A stretch of DNA of 64,000 bases from Streptomyces sp. YIM 130001 (GTDB lineage Bacteria > Actinomycetota > Actinomycetes > Streptomycetales > Streptomycetaceae). Below, in pieces: positions 40,767 through 49,506 of the stretch. Each line of letters opens with the position of its first letter. Positions within the stretch are counted from its first letter, which is position 1. The translations under genes and the position numbers were made by a program. Location: the NCBI RefSeq assembly GCF_003574445.1, contig NZ_KZ984550.1, positions 434,001-498,000 on the forward strand. The letters are read 5' to 3'. Below the pieces are notes generated by a model that was not told where the DNA came from, made no database searches, and saw only the letters and a program-made list of their open reading frames with translations.

Positions 40767-43700
40767 TCAGCTGTGCGTACGCAGCAGCGTCCGCATCGTG
40801 CGCATCGCCACCGACAGGTTCGCCAGGTCGAAGTCCTCCGAGCCCTGGATCTCGTCCAGGGTCGTCTTCGCCCGGCCCAGGATCGCCGCGTTCTGCTGCT
40901 CCCAGGCCTTGTAGCGCTGCTCCGGGGTCGCCGAGTCGCCGCCCGCCGCGAGGACGTCCGCGGTGAGGGCGGCGTGCGCCGCGTACAGGTCCTCACGGAT
41001 GGCCGCGCGGGCCATCGACTGCCAGCGGTCGGTACGCGGCAGGGCGCTGATGCGGTCCATCAACTGGGTGATCCCGAGCCGGTCGGCGAGGTCGTAGTAC
41101 ACCTCGGCGACCGCCATCGGCTCCTTGCCCATATTGTCCGCGATCAGGACGTTGTCCAGGGTCGGGAAGGCCGAGGAGAAGCCCGCGACCTGCTGGGCCA
41201 GCTCCTCGGTGACACCGGCGCCGGTCAGCTCGTCGCGGATCTGCTGGTACCACTCGAGGTCCGCGCCGCGAAGCAGCGACGGCAGCTCGGACCAGACCTG
41301 CCGCACACCGCCACTGAAGAAACCGATGGTCTCGGCCAGTTCGAGCGGCTGCGGGCGGTTGTTCAGCAGCCAGCGGGTGCCGCGCTCCACAAGCCGCCGC
41401 GAGTGGAGCCGGATACGGGTCTGTACGTCTGCGGGCACCACGGTGTCCAGCGCCTCGACGGCGTCCCAGACCGAGCCGAGCCCGAAGATCTCGCGGGCCG
41501 CGGTGTGCGCCCGTACGACCTCTTCGAGCGAGGCGCCGGTCTCCTCGCGCATCCGGTGCAGGAAGCTGGTGCCGCCCGCGTTCACCGTGTCGTTGACCAG
41601 GACCGTGGTGACGATCTCGCGGCGCAGCGCGTGCCCGTCGATCTGTTCCGTGTACCGCTCGTGCAGCTGCTTCGGGAAGTACGCGTGCAGCAGCCGCTGC
41701 AGATACGGGTCGTCCGGCAGGTCCGTGGAGAGCAGTGCGTCCGCCACCGTGATCTTGGTGTAGGCGAGCAGTACGGCCGTCTCCGGCTGGGTCAGACCGT
41801 GTCCGTGAGTCAGCCGCTCGCGGATCTGCCGGTCGGTCGGCAGGAACTCGAGCGCCCGGTCGAGGTCGCCCTCGCGCACCAGCGTGCGCATGAAGCGCTG
41901 CTGGGCGTGGACCATGCTGGACGACTGCGCCAGGGCGTTGGCCAAGGCCGTGTTCTGCGCGTAGTTGTTGCGCAGGACGAGGCGGCCGACCTCGTCGGTC
42001 ATCTCGGCGAGCAGCTTGTTGCGCTGCTTGACGGTCAGATCGCCGTTCGACACCACCGCGTTCAGCAGGATCTTGATGTTCACCTCGTGGTCGGAGGTGT
42101 CCACGCCCGCGCTGTTGTCGATCGCGTCGGTGTTGATCCGGCCGCCGTGCTGGGCGAACTCGATACGCCCGAGCTGGGTCAGGCCCAGGTTGCCGCCCTC
42201 GCCCACGACCTTGGCGCGCAGGTCGGCGCCGTCCACCCGGATCGCGTCGTTGGCCTTGTCGCCGACGTCCGCGTGGGACTCGGTGCTGGCCTTGACGTAG
42301 GTGCCGATGCCGCCGTTCCACAGCAGGTCGACCGGCGATTCGAGGATGGCCTGCATCAGCTCGGCCGGCGTCATCTTGGACACCGAGCCCTCGATGCCGA
42401 GCGCCTCGCGCATCTGCGCGTTGACCGGGATCGACTTCGCCGAACGCGGATGGATACCGCCGCCGGCGGACAGCAGGTCCTTGTTGTAGTCGGCCCAGGA
42501 CGAGCGGGGCAGCTCGAAGAGGCGGCGCCGCTCGGCGTACGAGACGGCCGCGTCCGGAGTCGGGTCGATGAAGATGTGCCGGTGGTCGAAGGCGGCGACC
42601 AGGCGGATGTGCTCGCTGAGCAGCATGCCGTTGCCGAAGACGTCGCCGGACATGTCGCCGACGCCGGCCGCGGTGAAGTCCTCGGTCTGGCTGTCGTGCC
42701 CCAGCTCCCGGAAGTGCCGCTTGACCGACTCCCAGGCGCCGCGGGCGGTGATGCCCATGCCCTTGTGGTCGTAGCCGGCCGAGCCTCCGGAGGCGAAGGC
42801 GTCGCCGAGCCAAAAGTTGTAGCTCTCCGCGACCTTGTTGGCGATGTCGGAGAACGTCGCCGTGCCCTTGTCGGCGGCGACCACCAGATAGGTGTCGTCC
42901 TCGTCGTGGCGCACCACATCGGCGGGCGGCACGATCTCGCCGCCGACCATGTTGTCGGTGATGTCCAGGAGCGCCGAGATGAACATCTTGTAGCTGGCGA
43001 CGCCCTCGGCGAGCCACGCGTCCCGATCCTTGGCCGGGTCCGGCAGCTGCTTGGCGACGAATCCACCCTTCGCGCCGACCGGCACGATCACGGTGTTCTT
43101 CACCATCTGCGCCTTGACCAGACCCAGGATCTCCGTACGGAAGTCCTCCCGCCGGTCCGACCAGCGCAGACCACCGCGCGCGACCTTCCCGAAGCGCAGG
43201 TGTACGCCCTCGACCCGCGGCGAGTACACCCAGATCTCGAACGCCGGCCGGGGCGCGGGCAGATCCGGGATCGCCTGCGGGTCGAACTTCATCGAGACGT
43301 AACTGTGCGGGACACCGCCCGACGCCTCCTGGAAGAAGTTCGTCCGCAGCGTCGCCTTGATGACCGTGAGGAACGACCTGAGGATGCGGTCCTCGTCGAG
43401 CGAGGCGACCTGGTCGAGCGCGCCGTCGACCTCCTCGAGCAGTCCGTCGATCAGCTCGGTGCCGGCCCGCTGCCGGTCCGGCGACATCCGCGCCTCGAAG
43501 AGCGAGACGAGCAGCCGGGTGGTGTGGACGTTGTAGTGGAGGGTGTCCTCCATGTAGTCCTGGCTGAACTTGGAGCCGGCCTGCCGCAGGTACTTCGCGT
43601 ACGCCCGCACCACCATCGCCTGGCGCCAGGTCAGACCGGCGGCGAGGACCAGGGAGTTGAAGCCGTCGTTCTCCGCCTGGCCGGTCCAGACCGCGGCGAA

Positions 43701-45710
43701 CGCCTGCTGGAACCGCTCGCGGGCGTCGTCGGCCAGATAGTCGCCGTTGCCGTTGGACTTGGGCATCCGCAGGCCGAAGTCGTAGATCCACGCGGTGCTG
43801 CGGTCGCTGCGGCGCAACTCGTAGGGCCGCTCGTCGACGACCTCGCAGCCGAGCTTCTGCAGCACGGGAAGCACCGCGGACAACGAGACCTGGCCGCCGT
43901 CACGGTAGATCTTGAAGCGGCGCTCGCCGGGGCCCGCACCGACCGGTTCGTACAGGCTGAGCGCGAACCCCTTGCCCTCCGCGGCCAGTTGCTCCAGATG
44001 CGTCAGGTCGGCGACTGCCGCGCGCGGGTTGTGGTCCGCCTTGTAGCCCTCGGGGAAGCCGCCGGCGTACTTGCGCAGCAGCGCCGCGGCGCGCTCCTCG
44101 CCCAGCTCGGAGTTGAGGGCCTCGGCGAAGCCGTCGGCCCAGGACCGCGCGGCGTCGACGAGGCGCGCCTCGATGCGCTCGGTGTCGGCGTCGGTCAGCT
44201 CGGGCAGCTCGGTGCCCTGCTTGACGCGGACCACGAAGTGCAGCCGGGACAGGATGGACTCCGTGTTCCAGGCCGTGAAGTCGACGCTGGCGCCCTGGAG
44301 TTCTTCCTTGAGGATGTCGATGATGCGCAGCCGTACGCCCGTGGTGTAGCGGTCGCGCGGCAGGTAGACGAGCGCCGAGTAGTAGCGGCCGTACTCGTCC
44401 TTGCGCAGGTAGAGCCGGAGGCGGCGGCGCTCCTGCAGGTACAGGACGCTGGTGACGATGGCGCGCAGCTCGTCCGGCGGTGTCTGGAACAGCTCGTCGC
44501 GCGGGTACGTCTCGAGGATCTGCAGCAGGTCGCGGCCGTCGTGGCTGTTGGGCGAGAAGCCCGCGCCCTTGAGGACCTCGGCGACCTTGCGGCGGATCAC
44601 CGGAACCCGGCGTACCGATTCGGTGTAGGCGGCGGAGGAGAACAGTCCGAGGAAGCGGCGCTCCCCGACGACATTGCCCTCGTCGTCGAACTTCTTGACG
44701 CCGACGTAGTCGAGGTAGCTCGGACGGTGCACCGTGGCGCGGCTGTTGGCCTTGGTGAGGACCAGGAGCCGGTGCTCGCGGGCCTTGGCGCGGGCGTCGG
44801 CCGGCAGCCGGTTGAAGGACGGGCTGACCGGGTGGCCGTGCACGTCCTCACCGGTGTGGTGCGGGTCGGCGCGCAGGACACCGAGGCCGGTACCGGGCAG
44901 GGCGCCGAGCGAGTCGTCCTCGTTGAGGTGGTACTCGCGGTAGCCGAGGAAGGTGAAGTGGTCGGCGGCGAGCCAGCGGAGCAGCTCGCGGGCCTCCTCG
45001 ACCTCCTGGTTCTGCAGATCGGCCGCGGTGGGCTCGCTCGGCAGCTCGTCGGCGATGCGCAGCGCCGCCTCGCGCATCTTCTCCCAGTCCTCGACGGCCT
45101 CACGGACGTCGGACAGGACGCGCACCAGGTCGAGGGTGATCTGCTTGAGGTCGGAGCGGTCCGTCTCACGGTCGATCTCGACGTGGATCCAGGACTCGGT
45201 GAGGGTGTCGTGCGAGCCGTCCTTCGCCCCCTCGGGCAGGAGCTCGATGAGCTTGCCCGTCACGTCGCGGCGCACCGTGACCTGCGGGTGGATCACGACG
45301 TGGATGCCGCGGTTCTGCCGGGACAGTTCGTTGGTGACCGAGTCGACCAGGAAGGGCATGTCGTCGGTGACGACCTCGACCACGGAGTGGCTGCAGGTCC
45401 AGCCGTTCTCCTCGACGGTCGGGGTGTGCACCCTGACGTTCGCCGTGCCCTGCGGTCGCTCCTCCGCCAATCGGTAGTGCGAAAGGGCGGCACCGAAGAT
45501 GTCGACCGGGTCGCGGTCGGCCAGATCCTCGGGCGCGGTGTGCAGGTAGTAGCGCTGGAGATACGTCAGGAGCGTGTCCTCGGCCGGTGCCGCGGACTCA
45601 CCCTCGCTCGTGGCCCCGGTCGGTAGGTGTCCTCCCACCGGGCTGTTCTCAGCAACCCGGGCCGCCCTTGCGAGCAGCTCGGCCTTGGCTTCGTCCAGCT
45701 TGGTCTGCAT
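40767..45710 (-). CDS. gdhB: NAD-dependent glutamate dehydrogenase, large (180-kDa) class
   Basis: 1,647 residues, the typical size of the L_180 class first described in Streptomyces clavuligerus. It oxidises glutamate to 2-oxoglutarate and ammonia with NAD+, a catabolic enzyme. The catalytic region in the middle has YSPRVEGVHLRFGKVARGG, WSDRREDFRTEILGLVKAQ, VIVPVGAKGGFVAKQLPDP, and GDMSGDVFGNGMLLS; the ~700-residue N-terminal part holds regulatory ACT-like segments (for example VVEVVTDDMPFLVDSVTNEL), and the C-terminal ~350 residues are helical. ATG 45710 with AAGGACC just upstream. Monocistronic, with its own terminator and a long divergent leader. Matches SCO2999 in remembered gene order. 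Confidence 0.95.
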   Translation of the reverse strand: MQTKLDEAKAELLARAARVAENSPVGGHLPTGATSEGESAAPAEDTLLTYLQRYYLHTAPEDLADRDPVDIFGAALSHYRLAEERPQGTANVRVHTPTVEENGWTCSHSVVEVVTDDMPFLVDSVTNELSRQNRGIHVVIHPQVTVRRDVTGKLIELLPEGAKDGSHDTLTESWIHVEIDRETDRSDLKQITLDLVRVLSDVREAVEDWEKMREAALRIADELPSEPTAADLQNQEVEEARELLRWLAADHFTFLGYREYHLNEDDSLGALPGTGLGVLRADPHHTGEDVHGHPVSPSFNRLPADARAKAREHRLLVLTKANSRATVHRPSYLDYVGVKKFDDEGNVVGERRFLGLFSSAAYTESVRRVPVIRRKVAEVLKGAGFSPNSHDGRDLLQILETYPRDELFQTPPDELRAIVTSVLYLQERRRLRLYLRKDEYGRYYSALVYLPRDRYTTGVRLRIIDILKEELQGASVDFTAWNTESILSRLHFVVRVKQGTELPELTDADTERIEARLVDAARSWADGFAEALNSELGEERAAALLRKYAGGFPEGYKADHNPRAAVADLTHLEQLAAEGKGFALSLYEPVGAGPGERRFKIYRDGGQVSLSAVLPVLQKLGCEVVDERPYELRRSDRSTAWIYDFGLRMPKSNGNGDYLADDARERFQQAFAAVWTGQAENDGFNSLVLAAGLTWRQAMVVRAYAKYLRQAGSKFSQDYMEDTLHYNVHTTRLLVSLFEARMSPDRQRAGTELIDGLLEEVDGALDQVASLDEDRILRSFLTVIKATLRTNFFQEASGGVPHSYVSMKFDPQAIPDLPAPRPAFEIWVYSPRVEGVHLRFGKVARGGLRWSDRREDFRTEILGLVKAQMVKNTVIVPVGAKGGFVAKQLPDPAKDRDAWLAEGVASYKMFISALLDITDNMVGGEIVPPADVVRHDEDDTYLVVAADKGTATFSDIANKVAESYNFWLGDAFASGGSAGYDHKGMGITARGAWESVKRHFRELGHDSQTEDFTAAGVGDMSGDVFGNGMLLSEHIRLVAAFDHRHIFIDPTPDAAVSYAERRRLFELPRSSWADYNKDLLSAGGGIHPRSAKSIPVNAQMREALGIEGSVSKMTPAELMQAILESPVDLLWNGGIGTYVKASTESHADVGDKANDAIRVDGADLRAKVVGEGGNLGLTQLGRIEFAQHGGRINTDAIDNSAGVDTSDHEVNIKILLNAVVSNGDLTVKQRNKLLAEMTDEVGRLVLRNNYAQNTALANALAQSSSMVHAQQRFMRTLVREGDLDRALEFLPTDRQIRERLTHGHGLTQPETAVLLAYTKITVADALLSTDLPDDPYLQRLLHAYFPKQLHERYTEQIDGHALRREIVTTVLVNDTVNAGGTSFLHRMREETGASLEEVVRAHTAAREIFGLGSVWDAVEALDTVVPADVQTRIRLHSRRLVERGTRWLLNNRPQPLELAETIGFFSGGVRQVWSELPSLLRGADLEWYQQIRDELTGAGVTEELAQQVAGFSSAFPTLDNVLIADNMGKEPMAVAEVYYDLADRLGITQLMDRISALPRTDRWQSMARAAIREDLYAAHAALTADVLAAGGDSATPEQRYKAWEQQNAAILGRAKTTLDEIQGSEDFDLANLSVAMRTMRTLLRTHS

Positions 45711-46187
45711 GGTCCTTAGGCTCCTGTCGCGCGCCGTTGCGAGACGTAGAAAGAGGTGTCGTTCTGCCGAACTTTGCCGTACGCCACGACGCGGGGTCTC
45801 CGGTCGTTGACGACGTTATGCCCCGTCGAGGGACGGGCGGGGGGTTATCGGCCATTATTGTCGGCCTGCTCCGGCCCGGAAGATCGGCGAAGGCAGCCCG
45901 GTCTCGGATGTCGTCCGAGCACACCGGGCGCGGCCCGGGGGCGGCGCTGCCCCCGCGAGCTATCGCGCTGATCACGGGACCCAGGCTATCCCCCTCCGCC
46001 AGTGGTCCGTCATGGGCCACTTGTGGACAAAACAGGGGGCCGAACTTTGACACCTTGTCCCATAACAACCGGGGTTCGATCACCCGAGGACTTGGCAAAC
46101 CGGGCAGATCGCGGCACGTTGGACAAATAGGCCCCGTGCCCGTGCCCGGGCAGGGGGCGGAGATCCGGCACCGGGGAGCGTGCGGCC
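45711..46187. other. Divergent intergenic region, gdhB / DJ-1 family gene
   Basis: 477 bases with relatively AT-rich islands near 45841-45870 and 46010-46080. TTGACA at 46047-46052 is a good -35 for the plus-strand gene, but I find no -10 at 16-19 bases. Short gene-like translations here have no ribosome-binding site or Streptomyces codon bias, so I call no gene. Confidence 0.4.
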
Positions 46188-46754
46188 ATGGCACCGAAGA
46201 TCCTGATCGTGACCGGGGACGCGGCGGAGTCCCTCGAGGTCCTCTACCCCTACCAGCGGCTGCGCGAGGAGGGTTACGACGTGCATGTCGCAGCGCCGGC
46301 CCGCAAGACCCTGCGCTTCGTGGTGCACGACTTCGAACCCGGCTTCGACACGTACACCGAGAAGCCCGGATACACCTGGCCCGCCGATCTGGCCTTCTCC
46401 GAGGTCGACGCGGGAAATTACGTCGCCCTGGTGATCCCCGGCGGCCGGGCACCGGAGTACCTGCGCAACGACCCCGAGCTGCGCAAGCTCGTCAAGTCGT
46501 TCTTCGACACCGACAAGCCCGTCGCCCAGATCTGCCACGGCCCGCTGCTCACCGCCGCGATCGGCAGCCTGAGCGGACGCCGGGTCACGTCGTACCCGGC
46601 GCTCGAACTGGACATGCAGTCGGCGGGCGCGCGCTTCGAGGACGCCGAGACCGTGGTCGACGGCACCTTGGTCTCCGCTCGCGCGTGGCCGGACCACTCC
46701 CGGTGGATGCGCGAGTTCCTCACGGTGCTGCGCGACAAGGCTCCGGTCTCCTGA
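46188..46754 (+). CDS. DJ-1/PfpI family protein
   Basis: 188 residues of the class I glutamine amidotransferase-like superfamily. KILIVTGDAAESLEVLYPYQ at the start, the acid residue region (IPGGRAPEYLRND), and the nucleophile elbow AQICHGPLLTAAI with the family cysteine followed by His. Members include PfpI proteases, glyoxalase III/deglycases and stress proteins; the sequence does not decide which. ATG 46188 with GGGAG eleven bases upstream. It stands alone, divergent from gdhB and convergent with the HAD gene, with a hairpin between. Confidence 0.88.
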   Translation: MAPKILIVTGDAAESLEVLYPYQRLREEGYDVHVAAPARKTLRFVVHDFEPGFDTYTEKPGYTWPADLAFSEVDAGNYVALVIPGGRAPEYLRNDPELRKLVKSFFDTDKPVAQICHGPLLTAAIGSLSGRRVTSYPALELDMQSAGARFEDAETVVDGTLVSARAWPDHSRWMREFLTVLRDKAPVS

Positions 46755-46769
46755 CCGTGACGCCGACTT

Positions 46770-46793
46770 CCGACGGTCACCGGCGGCCGTCGG
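46770..46793. terminator. Hairpin between convergent DJ-1 and HAD genes
   Basis: CCGACGG (46770-46776) pairs with CCGTCGG (46787-46793), 10-base loop, 16 bases after the DJ-1 gene stop. A modest 7-bp stem. Confidence 0.5.
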
Positions 46794-46817
46794 GCCCCGG
46801 GGTGCGCCGGCTCGTCC

Positions 46818-47480
46818 TCACCCCGCGATCCGGCCGGCCTCCACGACCGCCTCTGCCAGCGTGTCGACCACGGGCACGCCCACCTCGGCGAGGCTTGCCC
46901 GGCTGTGCGAACCACCCGTGTACAGCACCGCCCGCGCTCCCACGTGCGCGGCGGCCAGCGCGTCGTCCACGGCGTCCCCGATGACCACCGTCCTGCCGGG
47001 ATCGATGCCGGCCAGCGCGGCGACATGACGCTCCATGTGCTGCGCCTTCGTACCGCCGGAGGGGCCGATCCGCCCGTCGACCCGGACGAAGTGGCTCTCG
47101 ATGCCGAAGTTCCGCACCAGCGGCACCAGTTCCTCATGGCCGAAGAGGCTGAGGATGGACTGGCTGTGCCCGGCCGACTGCCAGTCGCGCAGCAGCATGT
47201 CCACCCCCTCGGCGAGCCCGCAGGCCTCCCGCCGCGCGGTGTAGTGCCGGTGGAACGCCTCGTCCATCACGCCCCACTCGGCTTCGGTGGGCAACCGCCC
47301 CATCAGCCGCTCGTAGAACCGCGGCACCGGTACGCAGTACAACTCCCGATAGCGCTCGAGCGTGATCGGCGCGAGGCCTATCTCACCGAAGGCGGCATTG
47401 GTCGCGCCGATGACGGCGTCGACGTCGTGGAACAGCGTGCCGTTCCAGTCCCAGACGATGTGTGAGCCCTGCTTCCCCAT
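46818..47480 (-). CDS. HAD superfamily hydrolase (phosphatase-like)
   Basis: 220 residues. N-terminal motif I is VWDWNGTLFHD, nucleophile Asp followed by Asn where most phosphatases have the second Asp (DxDxT becomes DWNGT), a variant common in small HAD phosphatases. Motif II lies around QSILSLFGHEEL, the lysine/motif III around PSGGTKAQHMERH, and motif IV is TVVIGDAVDDALAA. The helical cap is of the phosphoglycolate-phosphatase type. ATG 47480 (MGKQGSHIVWDW) with GGAAGG directly before it; upstream in-frame extension lacks family similarity. 70 bases after the DUF6912-like gene in the same direction. Substrate unknown. Confidence 0.87.
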   Translation of the reverse strand: MGKQGSHIVWDWNGTLFHDVDAVIGATNAAFGEIGLAPITLERYRELYCVPVPRFYERLMGRLPTEAEWGVMDEAFHRHYTARREACGLAEGVDMLLRDWQSAGHSQSILSLFGHEELVPLVRNFGIESHFVRVDGRIGPSGGTKAQHMERHVAALAGIDPGRTVVIGDAVDDALAAAHVGARAVLYTGGSHSRASLAEVGVPVVDTLAEAVVEAGRIAG

Positions 47481-47550
47481 GCCTTCCAAGCTACCGGGCA
47501 CCTCTGACAGCGCTCCATGGCGCACCCTGCCCGGTGGCCCCGCCCGCCGC

Positions 47551-48057
47551 TCAGCCGATGAGGTTCTCGATCTCCTGCGTCGCGAACCAGAGCAGCTCGT
47601 GGTCCTCCGCACCGTCCACCGTGAACTGCGCGTCGTCGTCACCCAGGTCCGCCGCACCGAGCGCATCGGCCGCAGCCGTCACGTCCGCCGAAGCCTCGTC
47701 CGCGTCCACATGGACGGCGGCCGCCTTGGCCAGCGGGACCGCCCCGGCGATACGCACCTCGCCGAGCGCACCGGCGTCCAGCCCGCGGTCGGGATCGACG
47801 GACGTCGCCGAGTCCGGTACGTCGGCGGCGAGCACGACCCGGCGCCGGACGGCCGAAGGGGCCCCGGAGATGAGCCGCAGCGAGGCGCCGGCCGCCCGGT
47901 TGAGCGCGGCGTACTCCAGCTCCTCGATGTCGTCGGAGAGGTACCACTCGCGCAGCGCCGGGGTCACGGCGTACGCGGTGAGCGGGCCCGGGCCCAGTTC
48001 GCCCGCCCTGTGCGCCTCGGCGAGGGAGGTGAGGGTCAGGGGGACGTACACGCGCAT
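47551..48057 (-). CDS. Conserved actinobacterial hypothetical protein (DUF6912-like)
   Basis: 168 residues. Starts MRVYVPLTLTSLAEAHRAGE, with TAYAVTPALREWYLSDDIEE soon after; this start and the DDIEELEYAAL region are what I recall for the DUF6912 family found next to secA in actinobacteria. No membrane span, signal peptide or catalytic motif is visible; the protein is acidic, with a C-terminal Asp-rich stretch (GAADLGDDDAQF) ending ELLWFATQEIENLIG. Function unknown. Divergent from the Rv3235-like gene. Confidence 0.8.
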   Translation of the reverse strand: MRVYVPLTLTSLAEAHRAGELGPGPLTAYAVTPALREWYLSDDIEELEYAALNRAAGASLRLISGAPSAVRRRVVLAADVPDSATSVDPDRGLDAGALGEVRIAGAVPLAKAAAVHVDADEASADVTAAADALGAADLGDDDAQFTVDGAEDHELLWFATQEIENLIG

Positions 48058-48368
48058 GGCCGCCGCTTTCTCGGGTCGGTGGTGGGGAGGCCCGGACCCG
48101 TGTGTTCCGGGGCCCTGGGGGTCTCAAGGATACGTCCGTTGTCCCCCATCGAGGCGGGGGTGTCGGGTCCCCCGGAGCTGCCGAGCGTCCGCGCCCGACG
48201 CGCACGGCCCAGGCGCCCCTTGGCCCGTCACCCTGATAGGTGATCTCCGCCCGAGCCTTCGCGGCGGTCCGGCCCACGTTGCGCCGAGGGGCGTGATCCC
48301 CGTAGAAGAACGCCACAAGCTACTGCTCGGTAAACATTCCGGGCCCAAGCAGAAACGGGGCGATCACC
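48058..48368. other. Divergent intergenic region, DUF6912-like / Rv3235-like genes
   Basis: 311 bases. I see GTAAACA (48339-48345) in an AT-richer patch before the plus-strand gene, a weak -10 candidate, and nothing else recognisable. No small gene supported. Confidence 0.35.
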
Positions 48369-48863
48369 ATGACCAGGACGCGGATCGGAACGGCACCCAA
48401 GACCCGTCGCGACCAGCGCGGACCGGCCGGACCCGCGGGAACTGCACCCCATCGGCCAACCACCGTCCCCGCGCCCCGCCGGCGCCCGGACGGACCCGCT
48501 TCCCGGCCCGCTCCGTCCTCCCGACGCATCACACCCCACGAGCTCTTCGCCGAGCGCCTCCTCGCCGTCCTCAGCGGGCGCCGGCCGGTCCACTGGATGC
48601 TGAACCACAGCATCGGCGACGGCTACCAACAGCTCGTCGAACTGGCCCCGGTCGCCCCCTTCGGCACCGTGGGCCCGCGCCCCGTCGTCCGCACCTGCCG
48701 GGCCCATCCGCTGCGCCCCGGCGTCGTCGAGGCCAGCGCCTGCGTCGGTACCGGCGAACAGGTGCGGGCCATGGCGTTCCGCCTGGAGCAGGGCCCCGAT
48801 CTCCGCTGGCGCTGCGCGGCCGTCGAGCTCGACACGTCCCCGGCCCGCCCGACCGCGTCCTGA
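48369..48863 (+). CDS. Rv3235 family protein
   Basis: 164 residues. A basic, Arg/Pro-rich N-terminal ~55 residues (MTRTRIGTAPKTRRDQRGPA) precedes the conserved domain: ELFAERLLAVLSGRRPVHWM, LNHSIGDGYQQLVELAP and the later HPLRPGVVEASACVGTGEQV leading to AMAFRLEQGPDLRWRCAAVE. This matches the small family named after M. tuberculosis Rv3235, whose gene is also close to secA. Function is not known; association with SecA-dependent export is only a guess from the repeated neighbourhood. ATG 48369 with GGGGCG ~7 bases upstream. Confidence 0.82.
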   Translation: MTRTRIGTAPKTRRDQRGPAGPAGTAPHRPTTVPAPRRRPDGPASRPAPSSRRITPHELFAERLLAVLSGRRPVHWMLNHSIGDGYQQLVELAPVAPFGTVGPRPVVRTCRAHPLRPGVVEASACVGTGEQVRAMAFRLEQGPDLRWRCAAVELDTSPARPTAS

Positions 48864-48905
48864 CCCCCTCGCGCCTCGCCCCCCCCCTCACCGCCGGCTT
48901 CCCCC

Positions 48906-48943
48906 TCCGGGCCGCCGCTGCCGCGTCACAGCGGCGGCCCGGA
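48906..48943. terminator. Strong bidirectional terminator
   Basis: A perfect 15-bp stem (48906-48920 with 48929-48943, core CCGGGCCGCCGCTG) and 8-base loop, between the convergent Rv3235-like and VOC genes. Confidence 0.85.
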
Positions 48944-49006
48944 TCGCCGGGAGGCGAACGCCGGCAGAGGCGGTGACCGCAGGACCCCACGACTCTCGCG
49001 CGCAGG

Positions 49007-49405
49007 TCAACTCCCCTGCCCCGCGAGCTGAATCAGATCCCACCGATTGCCGTACAGGTCCCGGAAGACCGCCACCGTCCCGTACGGCTCGCGGCGCGGG
49101 GGCTCCTCGAACTCGACGCCGGCCGCCCGCAGCCGCGCATGATCACGCGTGAAGGCGTCCGTGTACAGGAACCAGCCGACCCGTCCGCCGGTCTGGTCCC
49201 CCACCCGGCGCTCCTGCGCCCCACTCGCCGCACGCGCCAGCAGCACCGCCGTCTCCCGCGCTCCGGGAGGCGCGACGACCACCCACCGCTTCGGGCCGTC
49301 GAGCCGGGTGTCCTGGAGGAGCTCGAAGCCGAGTACGCCGCAGTAGAAGTCGATCGCCTCGTCGTAGTCGCGCACGACCAGCGTCACCAGTCCGAGATGG
49401 GCCAT
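49007..49405 (-). CDS. VOC (glyoxalase/bleomycin-resistance) family protein
   Basis: 132 residues, one vicinal-oxygen-chelate domain: HLGLVTLVVRDYDEAIDFYC, GVLGFELLQDTRL, then WVVVAPPGARETAVLLA and the second half GGRVGWFLYTDAFTRDHARL ending AVFRDLYGNRWDLIQL. The metal ligands expected in VOC enzymes are suggested by His at residue 3 (HLGLV) and the final acidic strand, but I cannot confirm a set. ATG 49405 chosen because the domain begins there; an in-frame start at 49510 would cross the secA terminator. Likely a small stand-alone enzyme or binding protein; substrate unknown. Confidence 0.87.
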   Translation of the reverse strand: MAHLGLVTLVVRDYDEAIDFYCGVLGFELLQDTRLDGPKRWVVVAPPGARETAVLLARAASGAQERRVGDQTGGRVGWFLYTDAFTRDHARLRAAGVEFEEPPRREPYGTVAVFRDLYGNRWDLIQLAGQGS

Positions 49406-49453
49406 CCGCCCAGCCTGCCCGACGGCCACCGGCGCCGTGCCCGCACACGGAAA

Positions 49454-49498
49454 CGGCAGGGGCCGGGTCCGGCGATTCGCCGGACCCGGCCCCTGCCG
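49454..49498 (-). terminator. secA terminator, 21-bp perfect hairpin
   Basis: Positions 49454-49474 are exactly complementary to 49478-49498, with a three-base ATT loop, 8 bases after the secA stop. The strongest hairpin in the window, it should fully isolate secA from the VOC gene. Confidence 0.95.
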
Positions 49499-49506
49499 GA
49501 CATCGG

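Noticed and set aside
40524..45626. A 1,700-codon plus-strand open frame
   Set aside because: Exactly antisense to the NAD-glutamate dehydrogenase; no ribosome-binding site, no recognisable domain.
45756..45971. A short plus-strand frame in the gdhB leader
   Set aside because: No ribosome-binding site, atypical codon use, rich in Arg and Gly; no support for a small protein.
46070..46090. A tRNA T-arm-like string (GGTTCGATC) upstream of the DJ-1 gene
   Set aside because: No matching acceptor, D or anticodon arms in the flanking sequence.
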